Shown: positions 8,086-17,295, counted from the first letter of the stretch. The stretch is 64,000 nucleotides of DNA from CAYQIM01 sp964417555 (GCA_964417555.1 CAYQIM010000058.1:1-64000); one strand, 5' to 3'. Translations and numbers: made by a program. The notes: a model not told the origin generated them from the sequence alone.

Positions 8086-8586
8086 CTAATAAGTCACCGT
8101 AACCGTAACACTGTCCGTATAAAGACCAATCGGCAAGGCCTGCAAGGCAGGCAGTAAACCATAAACCGTATAATTTCTTGTCTCAGTTAAACCTAAGGCG
8201 GTATAAGTATCACTCACCGTGCTTGTGCCTGCTGTACCATTACCCCACACGGAAGTACGTGCTGCGGTGGTATATAAATTATAATTCAAATGATTACCTG
8301 TTAAGTTCATAAACCGCGTGGTGAAAGTACCACTATTTCCTGCATTCATACTGATTACATAGGAAGCAGTGAATATTACTAAAGCCGAACAGGTGACGGC
8401 CACATTACCATTCGCTGTCGTTGCGGTCGCTGATATTGGATTATAGTTACCAAAAGCCACCGCCGTTGTTCCAGCTGAACAAGTACAACCTAGTCCCATA
8501 CAAGCCGCATAAATTGCTTGACTGTAAAAACAGTAAACGAATATTAAAATAAAATAACGACATGCACGAACTATTTTCAGTAACAC
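8086..8586 (-). CDS. spore coat U domain protein, putative pilus tip subunit
   Basis: A secreted 166-aa protein with an N-terminal signal segment ending AIYAA, followed by one spore-coat-U (SCPU) domain. Conserved features include CTCSAGTTAVAFGNYNP near the start, the block TTAARTSVWGNGTAG, and a C-terminal strand YTDSVTVTVTY for donor-strand assembly. It is the last gene of the cluster, the place of the CsuE tip adhesin in Csu operons. CsuE has two domains, whereas this has only one. The GTG start overlaps the usher stop by 10 bases and is served by AGGAG eight bases upstream. Confidence 0.85.
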   Translation of the reverse strand: MLLKIVRACRYFILIFVYCFYSQAIYAACMGLGCTCSAGTTAVAFGNYNPISATATTANGNVAVTCSALVIFTASYVISMNAGNSGTFTTRFMNLTGNHLNYNLYTTAARTSVWGNGTAGTSTVSDTYTALGLTETRNYTVYGLLPALQALPIGLYTDSVTVTVTY

Positions 8587-11015
8587 AACACATCTCCTAA
8601 TTCGATTATCGCTTCATGTCTGTTAGGTACATTGACAGAGAAATAGTAGGTATGTTTATCCCAGTTAACTGAACCCACTAATGGATTTGTACTGATATCA
8701 GGAATATAGACTTCACCGTCATTCGCCACCGGATAAATCAGACCGGCTTGATCTTGCTTTAATAACAGTTCTGCACCGACGGGCACAAACTTACCATTAG
8801 GCAATAATAAGTGCATAACGACACCTTGCAGCTGTTTAACAGGGAATTTTGCTAACGTCCCACTGGCAAAATAAGGAATCACTGTCTGGCTTGTACTATC
8901 GATCTGCGTATCTAAAGGTAAAGTAGTTGGATCGATTTCGACAGTATTTTCTTGATAAGGCAATAACTGGGTCACTAATAAATTACCATTTTTATCGGTA
9001 TGTCCCATTAATTGATGTTCATAAAATATATTAATATCCGGATAATGAGGAACTTGAACCAAGACAAAACTATTGGTTAATTTACGCGCTAAAAAACCAT
9101 TCCCTGAAAAATAAATCGTGCTACCGCTCGCATCGAATTCATAGTTTGCTATACCCTGGCCTTGACCAAAACGCGCGGTGTAGGCGCCTATTTCATTTTG
9201 CAAGGTAATATCAGCACCCGCATAACGACTGCTATTGTTACTCGCCAACAGGTTATAACCATAACCTTTGCCCAACGGCACCGGTTTGCTAAATTGCAAG
9301 ACATCTTGGAGTTGATGGTTTTGCCAATTAGTCGCGTTACTTACCACATGATTGACGTCAGGCGCAAAAACTAAACTAATAAACGCCTGATTGGTTTGTG
9401 AGTTACGTAGATCACCAACAAAACCGATACTCAGTGAAATATTTTTAAATAGGCTACGACTATAGGTTGCAGTTAACAAACGCGCCGTTGGTATATTAGA
9501 AAACCCATTAACCGTATTGAAATTTCGACTATTGATCATGGTATAATTGGTACTCAGCGATCCATAATCTGGCAGACTATATCCTAAAAATAATTGATTA
9601 ATGAGACTAGGTGGTGCTGAATTAGGTTGATCACCCAACTGTAAATAATTTAAGGTCGTTAAGCTGGTATTGAAACCATAACTCAACGCCGAACCTTGAT
9701 GGACAAACCCTAAGGCTAACAACCCTCCTTCCCCTAAAGTACTATGTCCACCTGCAACCGCTAAAGATGCCACCCCATATTGATTTAATAAATAATCTGC
9801 TGAAAAACCTAACGTTTGTTGATCAAATAACACTTCCGCATGACTACCTAAAGTCAAATGATCAGTGATGCCACGTTGATAGGTCGCTACACCTAAAAAC
9901 CGTCCATAATCATTACTATCAACACCATAATTATCCCGTACAAAATCTGCTTCATAAGAAAAGTTCACTAGATTAGGCTTTAATAGTAAAGGGCTGGCAT
10001 AGTAAGGAAAACTAATAATCTGACTGCGACCTAAAAGATCTTGCGTCACGACATTGACCGTGCCCGAACCCGAGATAACCGGAATATTGTTAAAAATATA
10101 AGGTCCATTATTCACTATCCGTTCTTGATTAAGCACACTATTAACAAAAACATCCACCGTACTAGGAATTGACGCTTCACCTTGGTAGCCCGGCAAAGGA
10201 AAGGTCACTAAATTAGGCTGGGTATCAAAGTTAGTCGCATATTGAATACCTGCAAAACGCGCCGCACCACTCCAATAGGTAGAACCGGTTATCGCATCAC
10301 CAAATCGCCAACGCGCTATTTTTTCTGGCTCATCCAAAGTCCAAGTCGTATTTAAACGTATCAGTTTACTGGCTTGTGTTGTCAACAACGTAATGTCATT
10401 CGCATATTTGTTATAAGCCAACACCTCCGCCGTGCCCACACCTAAACGATTAAATAAACCTAAATCCATTAAGGCAGAAATATTAGTTTGATTAACCCCA
10501 ATATTATTATTGCGCAAAGCAACAGCATCATAATTGAGAAATGCACCGGGATCATTTGGACGCAACGCGCCGATGCGTTTACTGAGCGGATCAAAGGTTT
10601 GAATAGTAAATAGTTGTGCCGGTGCTTGGACTGATAACTGCATCGCATATTGATCAAGCTGATAGCTTAGACCCGGATACCAATTCAGTTGGTTTAGATT
10701 TTGTCCTTGATAGCGTAGAGGTGGATGCTGGATAGAACGCAAATTCCAACGGCGTAAATCACTTTCTTCGATCCAGATATTACCCAATGAATCTTTATAA
10801 CACGAGGTAATCCCTGACAATAAAGCAGCATTTAACTTTACTTCAAGCAGCAAAGGAATTAAGTTCGCTTGCTCATTTCCTGTAACTGATTTATTTGCTA
10901 AAAATTCCGTTTCTTGCCCTGCTTTAATAGCTACACTATATAAGCAAAATACTATTAAACAAGCAACTAATGAATATTTAAAGCCGATGCAGAACTGACT
11001 TATTACTTTGTCCAT
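8577..11015 (-). CDS. outer-membrane usher of a Csu-type chaperone-usher pathway
   Basis: The usher is the outer-membrane pore that takes subunits from the periplasmic chaperone and assembles and exports the pilus. The protein is about 812 aa. I place the start at the ATG at 11015 (MDKVISQFCIGF), just before a hydrophobic signal peptide; the frame stays open for 14 more codons. It has the FimD/PapC layout: N-terminal domain, a large beta barrel with many aromatic strands, a plug region (around PSTVDVFVNSVLN), and C-terminal domains (GVVMHLLLPNGKFVPVGAELLLK). It overlaps the broken chaperone gene by 38 bases and the tip-subunit gene by 10. Confidence 0.93.
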   Translation of the reverse strand: MDKVISQFCIGFKYSLVACLIVFCLYSVAIKAGQETEFLANKSVTGNEQANLIPLLLEVKLNAALLSGITSCYKDSLGNIWIEESDLRRWNLRSIQHPPLRYQGQNLNQLNWYPGLSYQLDQYAMQLSVQAPAQLFTIQTFDPLSKRIGALRPNDPGAFLNYDAVALRNNNIGVNQTNISALMDLGLFNRLGVGTAEVLAYNKYANDITLLTTQASKLIRLNTTWTLDEPEKIARWRFGDAITGSTYWSGAARFAGIQYATNFDTQPNLVTFPLPGYQGEASIPSTVDVFVNSVLNQERIVNNGPYIFNNIPVISGSGTVNVVTQDLLGRSQIISFPYYASPLLLKPNLVNFSYEADFVRDNYGVDSNDYGRFLGVATYQRGITDHLTLGSHAEVLFDQQTLGFSADYLLNQYGVASLAVAGGHSTLGEGGLLALGFVHQGSALSYGFNTSLTTLNYLQLGDQPNSAPPSLINQLFLGYSLPDYGSLSTNYTMINSRNFNTVNGFSNIPTARLLTATYSRSLFKNISLSIGFVGDLRNSQTNQAFISLVFAPDVNHVVSNATNWQNHQLQDVLQFSKPVPLGKGYGYNLLASNNSSRYAGADITLQNEIGAYTARFGQGQGIANYEFDASGSTIYFSGNGFLARKLTNSFVLVQVPHYPDINIFYEHQLMGHTDKNGNLLVTQLLPYQENTVEIDPTTLPLDTQIDSTSQTVIPYFASGTLAKFPVKQLQGVVMHLLLPNGKFVPVGAELLLKQDQAGLIYPVANDGEVYIPDISTNPLVGSVNWDKHTYYFSVNVPNRHEAIIELGDVLCY

Positions 11016-11714
11016 TAATATTCGATTTAATATCCGTGTACTTAGTTTTAGAATCAACCGCTGCTATCCAACTACGCGTTTGGCGAGGTAAAATATAAGC
11101 AAAAGTTGAATGCTCTTTCATGGCGAGTGCTCGCTGTCCTTGCTGCTCAGCCGGTAACAATTGCCAATTTTTAATAAATAGGGTGACATTACCGTCATTG
11201 TATAATTGCAATTTAATGTGTCTTGAATCGGAACGTTTTGCCGACCAAACAAACTGCTCAATAATATGTTGCGGTTGCACAAATGCACAAATAATCCGAG
11301 AGAGAGATCGACAAGAAAATAAAGTGTTTGACCTAACCGCTTTTTTTTGGGCTGCGGTACTTCTTTAATATGAAGGCGATAGGTTTTTTGCAATGTGTTG
11401 TAAATAGGATGACGCAAAGCAAAGCGAATCACTTGTGTTTTATGGGGGGGCAAGGTAAATAAGGGTGGCGTCAACAAGATATCGTGCGATACTTTATAGA
11501 TATCCTTGCCATCATGCTGTTGCCAATCCAATAAACTGAGCTGCAGTAAGCTATTCTCATCACCATGGTTAGTCACCTTGACAACACCGACAATCTGCTT
11601 TGCTGATAGAAAAAGCTGAGTCGGCGACACTTCATACACATTGGCACAAACGGGTGGTGCAAACAAAAAGCTTAATAGTAAAAAACCAATTTGATGGCGT
11701 GGTTTCATTTTCAT
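10978..11714 (-). pseudogene. Csu/FimC-type periplasmic chaperone, frameshifted by an 8-bp duplication
   Basis: The chaperone donates a beta strand to pilus subunits in the periplasm. The first frame (from 11714) has a signal peptide ending PVCAN, VYEVSPTQLFLSAKQ and the conserved PPLFTLPPHKTQVIRFALR, then loses sense after DLSLGLFVH. A second frame takes over at QPQHIIEQFVWSAKR and runs to 10978. At the junction TGCACAAA occurs twice in tandem (11276-11283 and 11284-11291). Deleting one copy gives DLSLGLFVQPQHIIEQ in one frame, about 243 aa, normal for the family. The gene is therefore off in this sequence but could revert by slippage. Confidence 0.9.
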
Positions 11715-11758
11715 CCTTGTTCATTACATCCGTTACTGACTTTATAAAATGCTAATCA

Positions 11759-12262
11759 TCAAAAAGTAACCGTTATACTCACCGTATCCGTATAATTACC
11801 AGGTGTTGCTGTGGTTCCTTGCCCGGCAAAAATGGTGCCTGGAACAGTGATCGCTTGCGCTACGCCGCTTCCCGTTCCTGCTACGGTTGCTCCCGTCGTA
11901 CCATTTCCCCAAACTGTAGTACGAGCCGTCGTGGTATAAATCGTATATTGCAGTGTCCCGGCGGGCGATGGATTCGTCAAAACACGGATAGGAATCGTTG
12001 CACCTGTACCCGAACCGGCATTAAGTGCAATGGTGTAAGCACTACCATTCGTACAAGTGATGGCCAAGCTTCCATTGACATTAAGTGCAGCCCCACCCGG
12101 TGTAAAAGTACCAAAAGCCAATGTACTACTTCCTACTGCACAAGCCGCTATAATTGTTGCACTCACAGGTAAAGCGGCAGTTGCTGTTGCCGCTAATGAT
12201 GACTGATTAAAAAGCAAGGTAATTAGTCCGATGAGCATCCTTGCTTTAGAGAACGGAGACAT
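11759..12262 (-). CDS. spore coat U domain pilin, fourth in the cluster
   Basis: A 167-aa secreted subunit. The signal peptide is about 24 residues long, ending SSLAA. The mature SCPU domain starts with CAVGSSTLAFGTFTP and contains TTARTTVWGNGTTG and the C-terminal strand YTDTVSITVTF. It closely resembles the two upstream paralogues. Forty-four bases separate it from the chaperone gene, so it is probably in the same transcript. In Csu systems such subunits polymerise by donor-strand exchange into thin archaic pili that promote attachment and biofilm. Its exact role as shaft or adaptor cannot be told from sequence alone. Confidence 0.87.
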   Translation of the reverse strand: MSPFSKARMLIGLITLLFNQSSLAATATAALPVSATIIAACAVGSSTLAFGTFTPGGAALNVNGSLAITCTNGSAYTIALNAGSGTGATIPIRVLTNPSPAGTLQYTIYTTTARTTVWGNGTTGATVAGTGSGVAQAITVPGTIFAGQGTTATPGNYTDTVSITVTF

Positions 12263-12447
12263 AACTGCCTTATTGTGATCTTAAAAATAAGAGAGTTGCA
12301 TATAGTATGACGCTTAAAACATCTAGGCAAGATATTTAATTATTTTGTTATCTTAAATTATTTATTTTCATTTGATGAAGAAGTGCTGAAAAAGCACGGA
12401 TGTAGGATACAAACAAAAGCATTAACACTAAATTACTTAAAATGAGG

Positions 12448-12954
12448 TTATGGGGTAAACGTAACCGTTATCGTTACCGTGTCGGTATAATTACCTGGTG
12501 TGACTGTTGCTGTCTGTCCTGCAGGAATTCTTCCGTACACGTTAACGGTTTGCACTGCGCCAGTACCCGTTCCAGGTACTGTGGCGGTTGCACCTGTGCC
12601 ATCGCCCCACACTACGGTACGACCCGTCGTTGTATATATATTATAATTAAGTGTTCCAGCCGGGGTTGGGTTGGTTAAGACACGATTAGTAAAGGATGCT
12701 CCTGACCCGGTACCTATATTTAGGGCAGTGGAGTATGTGCCACCAGCCGTGCAGGTTACTTGAAAACTACCGGTGGCATCATTAAGTGCGCCTGTATAAG
12801 CACCAAAAGCGAGTAGATTAGAACCTGTACCCACTGTACACGTATTTGCAACATTTGCAGTGACGGATAAAGTTCCAGTTGCCGTTGCTGCTAAAGTAAG
12901 TTGACTAAAAAGTACAGCAACTAATGTGATGAGAATCCTTCCTACATTGAGCAT
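12448..12954 (-). CDS. spore coat U domain pilin, third in the cluster
   Basis: A 168-aa secreted subunit with signal peptide ending SQLTLAA. The mature start (TGTLSVTANVANTCTVGTGSNLLAFGAYTG) is nearly the same as in the next upstream paralogue, showing recent duplication. The single conserved cysteine pair sits near CTVG and VTCTAG. The C-terminal strand YTDTVTITVTFTP carries two extra residues. AAGGAA lies a few bases ahead of the ATG. The 185-base AT-rich gap to the next gene could hold a promoter or processing site that sets subunit ratios. Confidence 0.87.
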   Translation of the reverse strand: MLNVGRILITLVAVLFSQLTLAATATGTLSVTANVANTCTVGTGSNLLAFGAYTGALNDATGSFQVTCTAGGTYSTALNIGTGSGASFTNRVLTNPTPAGTLNYNIYTTTGRTVVWGDGTGATATVPGTGTGAVQTVNVYGRIPAGQTATVTPGNYTDTVTITVTFTP

Positions 12955-13106
12955 ACCGTTTCCTTAAATATGCAGATTAAACAAGGCTTATATCTTATGA
13001 CGATAAGTATGTCTAATCAAGATGTTTAATAAAAAATTAGCTTCCTAATTTTCTTTTCAAACATAAAGAACAAGAAAACGTAATTTAAAATTTTTTAAAT
13101 ATAAGA

Positions 13107-13607
13107 CTAAAAATTAACCGTTATATTCACCGTATCGACATAATTACCAGGCGTCACTCCTACCGTTTGTCCTGCGAAGATGGTCCCTGGTACCGTAATC
13201 GATTGCGCAGAACCCGTGCCGGTTCCCGGTACAGTAGCAGTTCCAGCGGTACCATCACCCCAAACAGTGGTACGAGTCGGATCAGTAAAAATAGTATAAT
13301 GTAGTGTCCCGGGAGGTGATGAATTCGTTAATGTTCGTGAAATTAGCGTTGCCCCTGCTCCAGAACCCGCATACAGAGCGACTGTATAAGTATCACCCGC
13401 AGTACAAGTAACTTGCAAAATACCATTTACATTCAAAACGGTGCCTGTATAAGTACCAAAAGGGAGTAAATTTGTACCCGTTCCTACGGTGCAGGTATCA
13501 GCAACGTTTGCAGTTACCGCTAACGTTCCAGTTGCCGTTGCAGCAAGCATCTTAGGGCTAATCAATAAAAATGCTAATCCAATTAAAATGTTTCGTGCTT
13601 TGAACAT
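13107..13607 (-). CDS. spore coat U domain pilin, second in the cluster
   Basis: About 166 aa. I use the ATG at 13607 (MFKARNILIG) because AAGGA lies eight bases upstream of it, whereas it directly abuts the alternative ATG at 13616. The signal peptide ends MLAA. The SCPU domain shows CTVGTGTNLLPFGTYTG, TDPTRTTVWGDGTAGT and C-terminal YVDTVNITVNF. It is the closest paralogue of the third pilin; together they look like major shaft subunits, while the first and last genes diverge. Subunit role is inferred from position and similarity. Confidence 0.87.
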   Translation of the reverse strand: MFKARNILIGLAFLLISPKMLAATATGTLAVTANVADTCTVGTGTNLLPFGTYTGTVLNVNGILQVTCTAGDTYTVALYAGSGAGATLISRTLTNSSPPGTLHYTIFTDPTRTTVWGDGTAGTATVPGTGTGSAQSITVPGTIFAGQTVGVTPGNYVDTVNITVNF

Positions 13608-13715
13608 ATTAGACATCCTTCAAATAAATCTAAAGGCATTAAATATTCTTAGCTACTTAGAAAGAGTAGGATGCTTTGATTATTCGATCAAGCAGGTTAA
13701 AAAAATACCTCTATT

Positions 13716-14249
13716 TCAAAAAGTCACTAAGATAGTCACTGTGTCTGAATAAGATCCCGTTTCCACTAGCTGATTTATCGGGATCTGACCATAGATAGTA
13801 ATAACTTGTGCCGACCCTGTACCCAATTGATGCAAAGTATTTTGCCCTAGGGTAGTCCCATAATGATGGATATGATTAGCATCCTGGAAAAGTGCATAAT
13901 TTAATACCTGTTTTCCTCCTATCTTTGTCACCATACGGTGTTCTTCAGTAGCACCAGCCGCCAAACCTTGATTGATGCCGATATCATAAGGTAGATTAGC
14001 CGTACAATTTATGGTGACGCTTCCAGTCGCATTATTCGGGTTAGTATTGAGTGGGTTATAACCAGGAAAGCTCATATTGCTTACCGCTCCTAAAGTACAA
14101 CTTCGTGAACCACAAGGACTTACTCCGCCTGGACCTGGATTACCACACACCGTTGCAGTAACCATTAATGTTCCTATTGTTGCCGCCAACGCACTTTGAC
14201 CAACAAAAATCCAAAGCAAACCGATCAAAATCTTGTCTAATCTAAACAT
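13716..14249 (-). CDS. spore coat U domain protein, first gene of the cluster
   Basis: I choose the ATG at 14249 (MFRLDKILIGLLWIF), which follows a run of seven G residues that serves as ribosome site and begins a signal peptide ending SALAA. This gives about 177 aa. Compared with the other pilins it has an insert rich in Cys, Gly and Pro after the mature N-terminus (CGNPGPGGVSPCGSRSC). It also has a different middle (FQDANHIHHYGTTLGQNTLHQLG) and ends YSDTVTILVTF. First position and divergence suggest a specialised subunit. It is divergent from ygfZ, so the cluster promoter should lie in 14250-14390. Confidence 0.85.
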   Translation of the reverse strand: MFRLDKILIGLLWIFVGQSALAATIGTLMVTATVCGNPGPGGVSPCGSRSCTLGAVSNMSFPGYNPLNTNPNNATGSVTINCTANLPYDIGINQGLAAGATEEHRMVTKIGGKQVLNYALFQDANHIHHYGTTLGQNTLHQLGTGSAQVITIYGQIPINQLVETGSYSDTVTILVTF

Positions 14250-14390
14250 ATCCCCCCCACAACAAAGACCTAAAGTCTTTAATATTTTGTTCTTTTGAAG
14301 TGGCAATCTGCCAACTGCAATGGGTATACAACCCCGCGTAATAATTTATAATTCTTAATTTAGTCTAGTGAATGATTGAAGATTTAACGA

Positions 14391-15314
14391 ATGAAGGCTG
14401 TTATGATCGAGGCTTCACCAAAAAACAAAATTGTATATCTCTCAGATCTAGGGCTTATCCAAGTCACTGGTAAAAATTCTGCACAATTTTTACAAGGTCA
14501 ACTCAGTTGCGATGTCTCTGAAATCAATGAAAAACAAAGTCGTCTAGGTGTTCATTGTGACGCTAAAGGACGTGTTCAAGCAACGTTTCGTCTATTTTCT
14601 TACCAAGATGCCTACTATTTCTTACTGCCACGCAGTATGATTCCACATCTAATACAGTGTCTACAAAAATATGCTGTTTTTTCAGCAGTTAGCTTAATCG
14701 ATGTCACGAAAAACTGGAAAATGATAGGACTTGTAAATCCTTCTATAGCTAACCGACTTGATGAATACACACTATTACCTGAACAAGACAATGGCGTGGT
14801 TTTTTCTGCAACAACAATAAGTTTAGCGATAACGAACGCTCGCTTTATTTTATTAACCCCCCATGAACTATACTCCGAACAATGGGGTACAGAGAGCATG
14901 TCCCTTAATGACTGGTATTTATTAGATATTATGGCCGGGATTGCTACCATTTACCCACAAACCATAGCTCAATTTACCCCACATCAATTAAATTACCCTG
15001 CCATTGGTGGCGTGAGTTTTACTAAAGGTTGCTATATTGGCCAAGAAATTATTGCCCGAACACAGTATTTAGGAAAATCTAAAAGCCGTCTTTATCGCGT
15101 TATGTTTAAAGCTAAACACAACTTTCCGCCCGGTTCATCGATACAAGACCAGGGGAACGTTCGTCAGGGAACCCTGATCATGAACGCACAGGTAAAAGAA
15201 CAGACCTATCAAGCCTTAGCTTGTTTGCAAAGCCAAGCCATTTCACATACTATCCACTTAAAAGATTCCCAAGGTCCTGTTTTACAGCCTTTAGAATTAC
15301 CTTACATGGTATAG
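14391..15314 (+). CDS. ygfZ: YgfZ, folate-binding Fe-S cluster maturation protein
   Basis: A tetrahydrofolate-dependent protein related to GcvT that supports certain Fe-S enzymes, including the tRNA methylthiotransferase MiaB. It is 307 aa; E. coli YgfZ is 326. The hallmark K-G-C-Y-x-G-Q-E motif is intact at residues 212-219, with the key cysteine at 214, followed by the usual ART...GKSKSRLYR context. The N-terminus has the expected LGLIQVTGKNSAQFLQGQLS. It is followed after 15 bases by a secreted protein, likely in the same transcript. Confidence 0.94.
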   Translation: MKAVMIEASPKNKIVYLSDLGLIQVTGKNSAQFLQGQLSCDVSEINEKQSRLGVHCDAKGRVQATFRLFSYQDAYYFLLPRSMIPHLIQCLQKYAVFSAVSLIDVTKNWKMIGLVNPSIANRLDEYTLLPEQDNGVVFSATTISLAITNARFILLTPHELYSEQWGTESMSLNDWYLLDIMAGIATIYPQTIAQFTPHQLNYPAIGGVSFTKGCYIGQEIIARTQYLGKSKSRLYRVMFKAKHNFPPGSSIQDQGNVRQGTLIMNAQVKEQTYQALACLQSQAISHTIHLKDSQGPVLQPLELPYMV

Positions 15315-15329
15315 GATAACAACAAAATT

Positions 15330-15788
15330 ATGCTTAAAATAAAAAAAATAAGCTTATATCTATTTTCTCTATTCGGAATAAGCAGCTTTGCCTGGGCAAC
15401 CACACCGGCCGTGCCCCTTACACCCATTATTCCGGCTATCAGTTCTAATACCAATCCTTCTTGGCAACCCGCAAATCCACAAAGTAAAGCGATAGAATTT
15501 GCCCGCCAAGCCGGCTCCATTGCTGGTGTTGCGCAGGCTTGCGGCCAAAATGTAGCAGATTTCACCCAAAGAATTATTGAAGCCGTCAATAAGCTTACCG
15601 CAAACCCGACTGATAAAGCCGCTGCCATGCTTATTTATCAACAGATAGCTCGTGAAGCGCAAATGAGTGAGCAAAAACGGCAAACTATTCCTTGTCTAAA
15701 GGTTTTGCAAGATTATCGGAATCTACCTATCATGCAAACGAATTATAAAGAAAACGTGATTGCACAATTAAATCCTTCAGAACCTTAG
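15330..15788 (+). CDS. hypothetical secreted protein, 152 aa
   Basis: The protein starts with a clear signal peptide (about 23 residues, ending SSFAWA), then a proline-rich linker, then a helical domain. That domain has two cysteines (QACGQN near 71 and IPCLKV near 117) that could form a disulfide in the periplasm. I do not recognise the family. It follows ygfZ by 15 bases, so co-transcription is likely, though no functional link is evident. It is convergent with the MFS transporter gene. Confidence 0.7.
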   Translation: MLKIKKISLYLFSLFGISSFAWATTPAVPLTPIIPAISSNTNPSWQPANPQSKAIEFARQAGSIAGVAQACGQNVADFTQRIIEAVNKLTANPTDKAAAMLIYQQIAREAQMSEQKRQTIPCLKVLQDYRNLPIMQTNYKENVIAQLNPSEP

Positions 15789-15817
15789 CCATTACGTTTT
15801 ACTTTTTACTTTTTGAT

Positions 15818-17104
15818 TTACAATACTTTCTGCTTCGCATTCGATTCGCGTATAAAGACAAGTAGAATAATAGATAATAGAATATAAAAAGGTAATATCG
15901 TCAACGCACGGCGATAGTCCATCACTGAAAAATAGTGAATATTCTCCACTATCTTACCGCTCCAACCACTATCTAATAATTTTCCAATCAACGGCTCAGT
16001 AAAAGCACTAAAAACAACATCGCCGGTATTAATTAAGGCAACAACCGTCGCAGCAACCGTCAGTTTGTTAAGTTCTCTACCCAAAGCAAAACCTAGCATA
16101 AAAGCGCCAGTGCTAAAACCAAATAAAAACAATAACCCCCCTAATAGCCAAAGCGGTAAATAGGTTGAATAAATAATCATGAGAATAGTGACTAAGCTAA
16201 CGCAACTGCTTACCAACATAACACGACGTCGGTGACCCAAATGATCTGACAATAAACCTAACAAAGGACTACCGAACGCCAAACCAAAAAAGATCAATGA
16301 TACAAAAAAAGCCGCGTGTGCCTGTGTTAAATGGTAGCCTTCTTTTAAAAAAGGAATACACCAAAGACCAGCAAAAGCATCGATCGGCGAGAACGCTAAG
16401 CCACTATATAAAGTAATCAGCCAATTTTGTTTATTGGTTAAAACAACCCATACATCGCGAAAAGAAAATTTAGTTGTAGACGATGATGAAATAACAGCGG
16501 CTTGTTTTTTTAATTGCGGCTTATCGCGTACTATAATATAGAACAAAGCCGCTAAAATTAAACCCAAAATAGCACATAACACTAAGCTATGGCGCCATCC
16601 TACGGAGTTCACGATTAAAGATAGGGGCATTTGGCCGGCAATAGCACCTAACATAGCTGCCGATGCCAATAAACCACCCACAAAAGCGTACTGATGTGGT
16701 TTAAACCATAAGCTAGTCATTTTCATATAGCTTACTGTTGCAAAAGCGGCACCTACCCCCATAAACGTACGTGCCCAAGCCGCAAACACTAAACTATCCG
16801 CTTGCGAAAAACGATAGGCACCCAACGCACAAATCAATAAAGCCAGTGTCGTCAATAGGCGCGGGCTAAATCTATCTAACAACATACCAACAAAAAGTTG
16901 AGCAATGAGAAAAGAGTAGAAAAAGCTAGCCGCTAAATTTCCTAAGCCCGCACCTTCAATATGAAACTCCCTCATCAGATCATCGGTCATGATACTCGGC
17001 GAAACTTGGAGAATATATTTATAAAATAAAAAAGAAGAAGCTAATACGATCACGACCCACGGATAGAAACGATGCGTAGTGAAATGCTTATTAAAAATAC
17101 GCAT
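15818..17104 (-). CDS. MFS transporter
   Basis: A 428-aa inner-membrane protein with about 12 hydrophobic segments. The loop between segments 2 and 3 carries the major-facilitator signature (GMLLDRFSPRLL), repeated in the second half (GLLSDHLGHRRR). The central cytosolic loop (RDKPQLKKQAAVISSSS) lies between segments 6 and 7. In host-dependent Legionellales many paralogous MFS proteins import host metabolites. The substrate here cannot be deduced. It is transcribed away from the tRNA-Arg/pdxY unit. Confidence 0.88.
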   Translation of the reverse strand: MRIFNKHFTTHRFYPWVVIVLASSFLFYKYILQVSPSIMTDDLMREFHIEGAGLGNLAASFFYSFLIAQLFVGMLLDRFSPRLLTTLALLICALGAYRFSQADSLVFAAWARTFMGVGAAFATVSYMKMTSLWFKPHQYAFVGGLLASAAMLGAIAGQMPLSLIVNSVGWRHSLVLCAILGLILAALFYIIVRDKPQLKKQAAVISSSSTTKFSFRDVWVVLTNKQNWLITLYSGLAFSPIDAFAGLWCIPFLKEGYHLTQAHAAFFVSLIFFGLAFGSPLLGLLSDHLGHRRRVMLVSSCVSLVTILMIIYSTYLPLWLLGGLLFLFGFSTGAFMLGFALGRELNKLTVAATVVALINTGDVVFSAFTEPLIGKLLDSGWSGKIVENIHYFSVMDYRRALTILPFYILLSIILLVFIRESNAKQKVL

Positions 17105-17230
17105 AGACTGATAAAACCTTAAAAAAACAAGTTAGATTAAGCCATTGTAAGTTAGACAACTATAGGCAATTTTTTCACCATTATACCCATAATACAGGAA
17201 GTTGTGTGTTTGTAAGGAAGCTCCATTATG

Positions 17231-17257
17231 CAATGAATACATACTATTTATTCATTG
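17231..17257. other. hairpin upstream of tRNA-Arg
   Basis: CAATGAATA (17231-17239) and TATTCATTG (17249-17257) form a perfect 9-bp stem. It lies between the divergent MFS gene and the tRNA promoter (TATAAT at 17290-17295). It may insulate the two units or be a repeat remnant. Confidence 0.35.
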
Positions 17258-17289
17258 TCTTAAAATGTCGCATTTTCAGTTTCTAACAG

Positions 17290-17295
17290 TATAAT
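17290..17295 (+). promoter_or_regulatory. -10 box of the tRNA-Arg/pdxY promoter
   Basis: A perfect TATAAT lies 15 bases before the first base of the tRNA. A poor -35 match (GTCGCA, 17267-17272) is at 17-base spacing. Position relative to the tRNA 5' end makes this a likely promoter. Confidence 0.5.

Noticed and set aside
11819..12172. 117-codon plus-strand ORF opposite a pilin gene
   Set aside because: It is the antisense reading of a low-complexity Thr/Gly-rich pilin gene, rich in Cys and Arg, with no context support.
12442..12678. 78-codon plus-strand ORF opposite another pilin gene
   Set aside because: Same antisense effect; the minus-strand pilin has signal peptide, ribosome site and family motifs.
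11759..14249. Repeated blocks in the pilin region considered as a CRISPR array or satellite
   Set aside because: The repeats are about 600-700 bases apart and are paralogous coding sequence, not short direct repeats with spacers.
8086..14249. Pilus cluster as part of a conjugative or type IV pilus system
   Set aside because: SCPU domains, a FimD-type usher and a chaperone define a chaperone-usher pathway; no ATPase, prepilin peptidase or relaxase is present.
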